Below are positions 60,359 through 64,000 of a stretch of DNA of 64,000 nucleotides, piece after piece; within the stretch, counting starts at the first letter, position 1, and each line of letters opens with the position of its first letter. Position numbers and translations under genes: made by a program. The notes beneath the pieces were generated by a model. The model saw only the letters and a program-made list of their open reading frames with translations. It ran no database searches and was not told where the DNA came from. Source of the DNA: Bacteroidota bacterium (lineage in GTDB: Bacteria; Bacteroidota; Bacteroidia; NS11-12g; UBA955); the NCBI GenBank assembly GCA_005798825.1, contig SYIL01000008.1, forward strand, positions 1-64,000, read 5' to 3'.

Positions 60359-61486
60359 CTATTTCGGGCAAGTTTTGCATTCGATCACTTTTTTATCAAA
60401 TTGTGCTCGAATCGGAAGACTGCGTTCGGGGCTTGCTGGATCGTTGGATACAACCCAAATAGTATGGTTTGCATTGCCCTTTTTAAGCACTGTATCAAAT
60501 AGTACCTTAATTGTCATACTCTCTCCGGGTGCCAGATTTTTTTTGGGATATTTGAGTGTGATGCAACCACAGTCTGGAGATATATCGTGAATCAATAGCT
60601 CGCTTTTGCCTGAGTTTGTGAAGACAAATTCGGTTGTTAAAATATCTCCCGCTTCTAATTTGCCAAAATCTTGTCCCAATTTATTGATTACCAATTTTGC
60701 TTGTTTTGACAATTGTTTGGCATTCATTTTAGGAAAGTATTCCTTGCGGTAATAATTGAGATAAACACCCAAATAGGGGGTTGATGGGTTGTCGCTTACG
60801 ATGGGTAATTCAAAAACATTAAACCCATAATGTGTGATTTTTTTTCCATCAATTTGTAGGGTTAATTTGCCCGACTCGTTGGGTTCAAGGCTTGAAGGAA
60901 ATCGAAGTATTTTACAAAAAATTGGTATTTGTGTCGGATCTACAGGGGAGAAGGCAGTTGTAAATGGAGTTTCGTTGATAATTCGAATCGTTTGGGTATC
61001 TGTTTGATTGCTGTATATTGGATTGAAAGAAAATGAGGCTTGACTTAGGCTGAGTTTTCCGTAGTCTGGAATCTTAGCGGCATTGGGGGAAGGTTCTTCC
61101 TTAATCACAGTTCCAATAATATCCAAATGAACGATGGGTGAAGAGAGGGCATTGGAATAAACCGAAATTGTTTTTTTAAATTCCCCGAGGCGATTTACTG
61201 TTTCATAACTGGCTTCAACAAATCCAGTTTTTCCGGGCAAAATGGTGTCTCTGGTCCAATCAGGGGTGGTGCAACCGCATGAAGTATGAACTTGTTGAAT
61301 AAATAGGGCTTGGGTTCCGGTATTTTTAAAAGGATATTTGTGTTTGGCGAACCCGATGGATTCCAAAAGTTTGCCAAAATCGTGTGATTGGTGTTCAAAT
61401 GATATTTCGGCTCCTTTGTTTTGGGCAAATATTCCTTCCTTGGCTGGTAAAAAAAGAGATAATATAAACAGAAATTGGATTTTCAC
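60359..61486 (-). CDS. Exported DUF1573 protein (two Ig-like domains)
   Basis: About 375 aa from GTG 61486. The signal peptide is KIQFLFILSLFLPAKEGIFAQ. Two DUF1573 domains are visible, each with the H/L-D-F-G-K-L start and a SCGCT/DCGC cysteine motif: HDFGKLLESIG with HTSCGCTTPDW (~residues 35-130), and QDFGKLEAGD with SPDCGCITLKYP (~275-370). A divergent middle domain lies between. The family is abundant in Bacteroidota and has an ASPM/SPD-2/Hydin-like fold; function unknown. The track start at 61579 would run through the hairpin and lie upstream of the promoter box at 61514-61521, so the later GTG is preferred. It ends in a C-E-T-C-P-K sequence. Confidence 0.85.
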   Translation of the reverse strand: MKIQFLFILSLFLPAKEGIFAQNKGAEISFEHQSHDFGKLLESIGFAKHKYPFKNTGTQALFIQQVHTSCGCTTPDWTRDTILPGKTGFVEASYETVNRLGEFKKTISVYSNALSSPIVHLDIIGTVIKEEPSPNAAKIPDYGKLSLSQASFSFNPIYSNQTDTQTIRIINETPFTTAFSPVDPTQIPIFCKILRFPSSLEPNESGKLTLQIDGKKITHYGFNVFELPIVSDNPSTPYLGVYLNYYRKEYFPKMNAKQLSKQAKLVINKLGQDFGKLEAGDILTTEFVFTNSGKSELLIHDISPDCGCITLKYPKKNLAPGESMTIKVLFDTVLKKGNANHTIWVVSNDPASPERSLPIRAQFDKKVIECKTCPK

Positions 61487-61513
61487 AGAGACTTGTATAG
61501 GTTTAAAACTTTT

Positions 61514-61521
61514 CAAAAATA
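61514..61521 (-). promoter_or_regulatory. -7 promoter box of the DUF1573 gene
   Basis: CAAAAATA on plus reads TATTTTTG on minus, 27 nt before the GTG start chosen. The -33 box is not evident. Confidence 0.4.
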
Positions 61522-61542
61522 CCCAGAATTTACTAGACGTAG

Positions 61543-61587
61543 AAAAAAAGTTGATGGTTGTACCCAGATCAACCATCAACTTTTTTT
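61543..61587. terminator. 18-bp perfect hairpin between divergent genes
   Basis: AAAAAAAGTTGATGGTTG pairs perfectly with CAACCATCAACTTTTTTT around a 9-nt loop. It has A7 and T7 flanks, the form of a bidirectional intrinsic terminator. It is upstream of both flanking genes and of their predicted promoters, so no annotated transcript ends here. Confidence 0.8.
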
Positions 61588-61674
61588 GGCTGTGTGTGAA
61601 GCTGAATAAATGAGTGTTTTTTCACGTTTAATTTCAATTCTTTTCAAATCGAGGCATTATTTTTTCATAGGGGC

Positions 61675-61705
61675 TTGATTTTGCGAAGTAATAACCGTAA
61701 TTTTG
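61675..61705 (+). promoter_or_regulatory. Promoter of rpsL-rpsG-fusA
   Basis: TTG (61675-61677), 20 nt, then TAATTTTG (61698-61705). The rpsL ATG is 21 nt further downstream, giving a short leader. Confidence 0.65.
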
Positions 61706-61726
61706 CCGTCCTTTTTAGGAAAAACT

Positions 61727-62107
61727 ATGCCAACTATTCAACAACTAATTAGAAAGGGAAGACAAGAAACTCTCTGGAAGAGTAAGTCGCCTGCCCTTGA
61801 TTCTTGTCCCCAACGCAGAGGGGTTTGTACCCGTGTGTACACTACCACTCCCAAGAAGCCAAATTCTGCGCTTCGCAAGGTGGCCAGGGTTCGTTTGTCG
61901 AATGGTAAAGAAGTGAATGCCTATATTCCTGGTGAAGGACATAACCTTCAAGAGCACAGTATTGTTTTGGTTCGTGGCGGAAGGGTTAAAGATCTCCCAG
62001 GTGTTCGTTACCACATCGTTCGCGGTGCATTGGATACTGCCGGTGTGGAGGGTCGAAACCAAAGAAGAAGCAAGTACGGAACCAAAAAGCCCAAGGCAAA
62101 AAAATAA
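61727..62107 (+). CDS. rpsL: 30S ribosomal protein S12
   Basis: A 126-aa ribosomal protein at the decoding centre. It begins [13 protein letters not shown] and contains [21 protein letters not shown] and [17 protein letters not shown]. The lysines in KKPNSALRK correspond to the streptomycin-sensitive form. The track start at 61703 is a TTG lying in the promoter box; ATG 61727 gives the family N-terminus. First gene of the str-type operon with rpsG 16 nt downstream. Confidence 0.99.
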   Translation: MPTIQQLIRKGRQETLWKSKSPALDSCPQRRGVCTRVYTTTPKKPNSALRKVARVRLSNGKEVNAYIPGEGHNLQEHSIVLVRGGRVKDLPGVRYHIVRGALDTAGVEGRNQRRSKYGTKKPKAKK

Positions 62108-62123
62108 TTAAGAACCCGATAAA

Positions 62124-62594
62124 ATGAGAAAAGCCCGCGCCAAAAAACGAATATTATTACCTGATCCAAAATTTAACGACGTGGTGGTTAGCCGTTTCGT
62201 GAATGGCATGATGTACGATGGGAAAAAATCATTGGCTTACAACATCTTTTATTCTGCCTTGGACATTGTTGAAGGTAAGGTGAGTGAAGAGCCAGGAATA
62301 GAAACATTTCGCAAAGCATTGAACAATGTAATGCCATCAGTTGAGGTAAAAGCCCGTCGTGTTGGTGGTTCAACATTTCAAATCCCTACAGAGGTTTCAC
62401 CCCGCCGCCGCATGGCAGTTGGAATGAAGTGGATGATTGGATATGCGCGTAAACGCAATGAAAAATCCATGTCTGAAAAATTGGCTGGAGAGATTTTATC
62501 GGCGTCACGCAACGAAGGATCTGCAGTAAAGAAAAAAGAAGATACCCATAAAATGGCTGAAGCCAACAAAGCATTCGCCCATTTTAGAATTTAA
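62124..62594 (+). CDS. rpsG: 30S ribosomal protein S7
   Basis: A 156-aa protein that nucleates assembly of the 30S head. It begins [36 protein letters not shown] and has [19 protein letters not shown] and the [16 protein letters not shown]-like C-terminus. Standard length. Lies between rpsL and fusA with short spacers, as in the universal str operon; tufA is expected further downstream, outside the window. Confidence 0.99.
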   Translation: MRKARAKKRILLPDPKFNDVVVSRFVNGMMYDGKKSLAYNIFYSALDIVEGKVSEEPGIETFRKALNNVMPSVEVKARRVGGSTFQIPTEVSPRRRMAVGMKWMIGYARKRNEKSMSEKLAGEILSASRNEGSAVKKKEDTHKMAEANKAFAHFRI

Positions 62595-62611
62595 CAGAAT
62601 TAGGAAACAGA

Positions 62612-64000
62612 ATGCCACGCGATTTAGCACTTACAAGAAATATTGGGATAGCCGCTCACATTGATGCAGGAAAAACCACCACGACTGAACGTATTCTCTA
62701 CTATTCCGGTGTAAACCACAAGATAGGAGAAGTTCATGATGGTGCTGCTACAATGGATTGGATGGCCCAAGAACAAGAGCGAGGGATCACGATTACGTCT
62801 GCTGCTACGACCGTTTTCTGGGATTACCGTGGATCTAATTACCACATTAATATAATTGATACACCAGGTCACGTTGATTTTACTGTAGAGGTGAATCGTT
62901 CCCTGCGTGTATTGGATGGACTGGTATTTTTATTCAGTTCGGTTGATGGTGTTGAGCCACAATCTGAAACCAATTGGCGTTTAGCCAATAATTATAATGT
63001 TGCCCGTATTGGTTTTGTTAACAAAATGGATCGTGCGGGTGCCGATTTTTTACATGTTGTATCCCAAGTAAAAACCATGTTGGGTAGCAATGCAATTCCT
63101 TTGCAGCTTCCCATAGGTGCTGAAGACAATTTCAAGGGTGTTGTTGATTTGATCAATTTTCGTGGTATGGTCTGGAATGACAGTGATTTAGGAATGACCT
63201 ATGACATTATAGATATTCCAGCAGATCTGGTTGAAGAAGCTACTGAATGGAGGGAAAAGCTTCTTGAGGCAGTATCGGAATATGATGATACACTCATGGA
63301 GAAATTCTTTGATGACCCTTCTTCAATTACTGAGCGTGAAATATTAAACGCATTGCGGCCTGCGGTAATCGACATGAAAATCGTCCCCATGATGTGCGGT
63401 TCAGCGTTTAAAAATAAGGGGGTTCAAACCATGCTTGATATGGTGATGGAATTAATGCCTTCTCCTATTGACAAAGGAGGTGCTAAAGGAACCAACCCCG
63501 ACAGTGGAGCTGAATTAACGTTAAAGCCAGATTATAAAGAACCCTTTGCAGCATTGGCCTTCAAAATTGCAACCGACCCCTATGTTGGTCGCTTGTGTTT
63601 TATTCGTGCTTATTCAGGGAAATTGGATGCAGGTTCGTATGTTGTTAATATGCGTACCGGCAATAAAGAAAGAATCTCTCGATTGTTTCAAATGCATGCA
63701 AATAAACAGAATCCAATAGATTATTTAGGTGCTGGCGATATTGGTGCCGCAGTGGGGTTTAAAGACATTAGAACAGGTGATACACTTTGCATTGATGGTT
63801 TCCCGATTGTGCTAGAGTCTATGGTGTTTCCCGATCCTGTAATTGGTTTGGCTATAGAGCCGAAAACACAAGTAGACTCAGATAAATTAGGAAATGCTTT
63901 GTCTAAATTGGCCGAAGAAGATCCTACTTTTCGTGTACACTCAGACCAAGAAACTGGCCAAACCATCATTAGTGGTATGGGTGAATTACACTTAGAGATT
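62612..64000 (+). CDS. fusA: Elongation factor G, truncated by window end
   Basis: 463 codons are visible of an expected ~700; the frame is open to the last base. It drives GTP-dependent ribosomal translocation. GTPase motifs are G1 [17 protein letters not shown]2 [12 protein letters not shown]3 [10 protein letters not shown]4 NKMDRAG and G5-like CGSAFKNKG. Domain II begins near residue 305 ([18 protein letters not shown]). The last visible residues, [10 protein letters not shown], belong to domain III. Not listed in the ORF track because it has no stop in the window. 17 nt after rpsG. Confidence 0.98.
   Translation, partial: MPRDLALTRNIGIAAHIDAGKTTTTERILYYSGVNHKIGEVHDGAATMDWMAQEQERGITITSAATTVFWDYRGSNYHINIIDTPGHVDFTVEVNRSLRVLDGLVFLFSSVDGVEPQSETNWRLANNYNVARIGFVNKMDRAGADFLHVVSQVKTMLGSNAIPLQLPIGAEDNFKGVVDLINFRGMVWNDSDLGMTYDIIDIPADLVEEATEWREKLLEAVSEYDDTLMEKFFDDPSSITEREILNALRPAVIDMKIVPMMCGSAFKNKGVQTMLDMVMELMPSPIDKGGAKGTNPDSGAELTLKPDYKEPFAALAFKIATDPYVGRLCFIRAYSGKLDAGSYVVNMRTGNKERISRLFQMHANKQNPIDYLGAGDIGAAVGFKDIRTGDTLCIDGFPIVLESMVFPDPVIGLAIEPKTQVDSDKLGNALSKLAEEDPTFRVHSDQETGQTIISGMGELHLEI

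Noticed and set aside
61487-61579. 31-residue N-terminal extension of the DUF1573 ORF
   Set aside because: It would be encoded through the hairpin and upstream of the promoter box, and it displaces the signal peptide from the N-terminus.
1-64000. CRISPR arrays, insertion sequences, rRNA genes
   Set aside because: No regularly spaced repeats, transposase ORFs with terminal repeats, or rRNA sequence were seen.

Overview
The window is a chromosomal segment from a member of the Bacteroidota. The evidence is a type IX secretion system (SprA/Sov, PorZ, PorQ, C-terminal sorting domains), gliding ABC-transporter genes gldA-gldF-gldG, a type III glutamine synthetase, a TonB receptor, and promoters of the Bacteroidota form (TTTG, about 19-21 nt, TAnnTTTG). 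The genome is moderately AT-rich and densely packed. I cannot place it below phylum/class level from sequence alone.

Layout. 1-1.5 kb: edge of a probable mobile island. It holds a partial zinc-ribbon-like ORF, a DUF5681-like phage-type protein, and a small DUF1566 lipoprotein whose last ~40 codons look like the variable region of a diversity-generating retroelement, followed by tandem 8-mers and a perfect hairpin. The island abuts tRNA-Ser(GGA), and the tRNA 3' end is duplicated as a 21-bp direct repeat. 1.7-4.8 kb: two coupled glycosyltransferases behind trpS. 4.9-11.3 kb: a COG2509 FAD dehydrogenase and a 1505-residue secreted beta-helix/PKD/T9SS cargo protein. 11.6-15.6 kb: a short 3-hydroxyacyl-CoA dehydrogenase-like protein, a RidA protein, DUF3467, PaaN and a PduO-type cobalamin adenosyltransferase. 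15.7-21.5 kb: gpsA-bcp, a DPP4-like S9 peptidase and a Kup transporter. 21.7-30.9 kb: glutamine synthetase III, trxB with a secreted Asp-box protein, a PpiD-like periplasmic foldase, PGI/PMI and an MBL hydrolase.

30.9-48.8 kb is the most coherent block. On the minus strand gldA-gldF-gldG-ruvA-sprA-porZ-(M20 peptidase) run head to tail over about 14.7 kb, with overlaps or short gaps. Next come ribF-M23 peptidase on the same strand and, divergently, porQ-cmk. Three T9SS proteins and three gliding proteins therefore sit within 17 kb, and their likely cargo (the 6.8-11.3 kb gene; PorZ also has a CTD-like end) is in the same window.

49.8-64 kb: tpiA, a 1503-residue exported protein I cannot assign, truA, a PaaJ/PcaF-like thiolase (a partner in pathway terms for PaaN), a TonB receptor, yebC, a DUF1573 protein, and the conserved rpsL-rpsG-fusA operon, with fusA cut by the window end.

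Most promising observations: (1) the DGR-like variable region with an associated hairpin at the left edge; (2) promoter -7 boxes only 3-8 nt upstream of start codons at many genes, implying (nearly) leaderless mRNAs; (3) the merged gliding/T9SS gene cluster; (4) the unassigned 1503-aa exported protein; (5) an 18-bp perfect hairpin stranded between two divergent promoters upstream of rpsL. All assignments are by reading the sequence; no database search was run.
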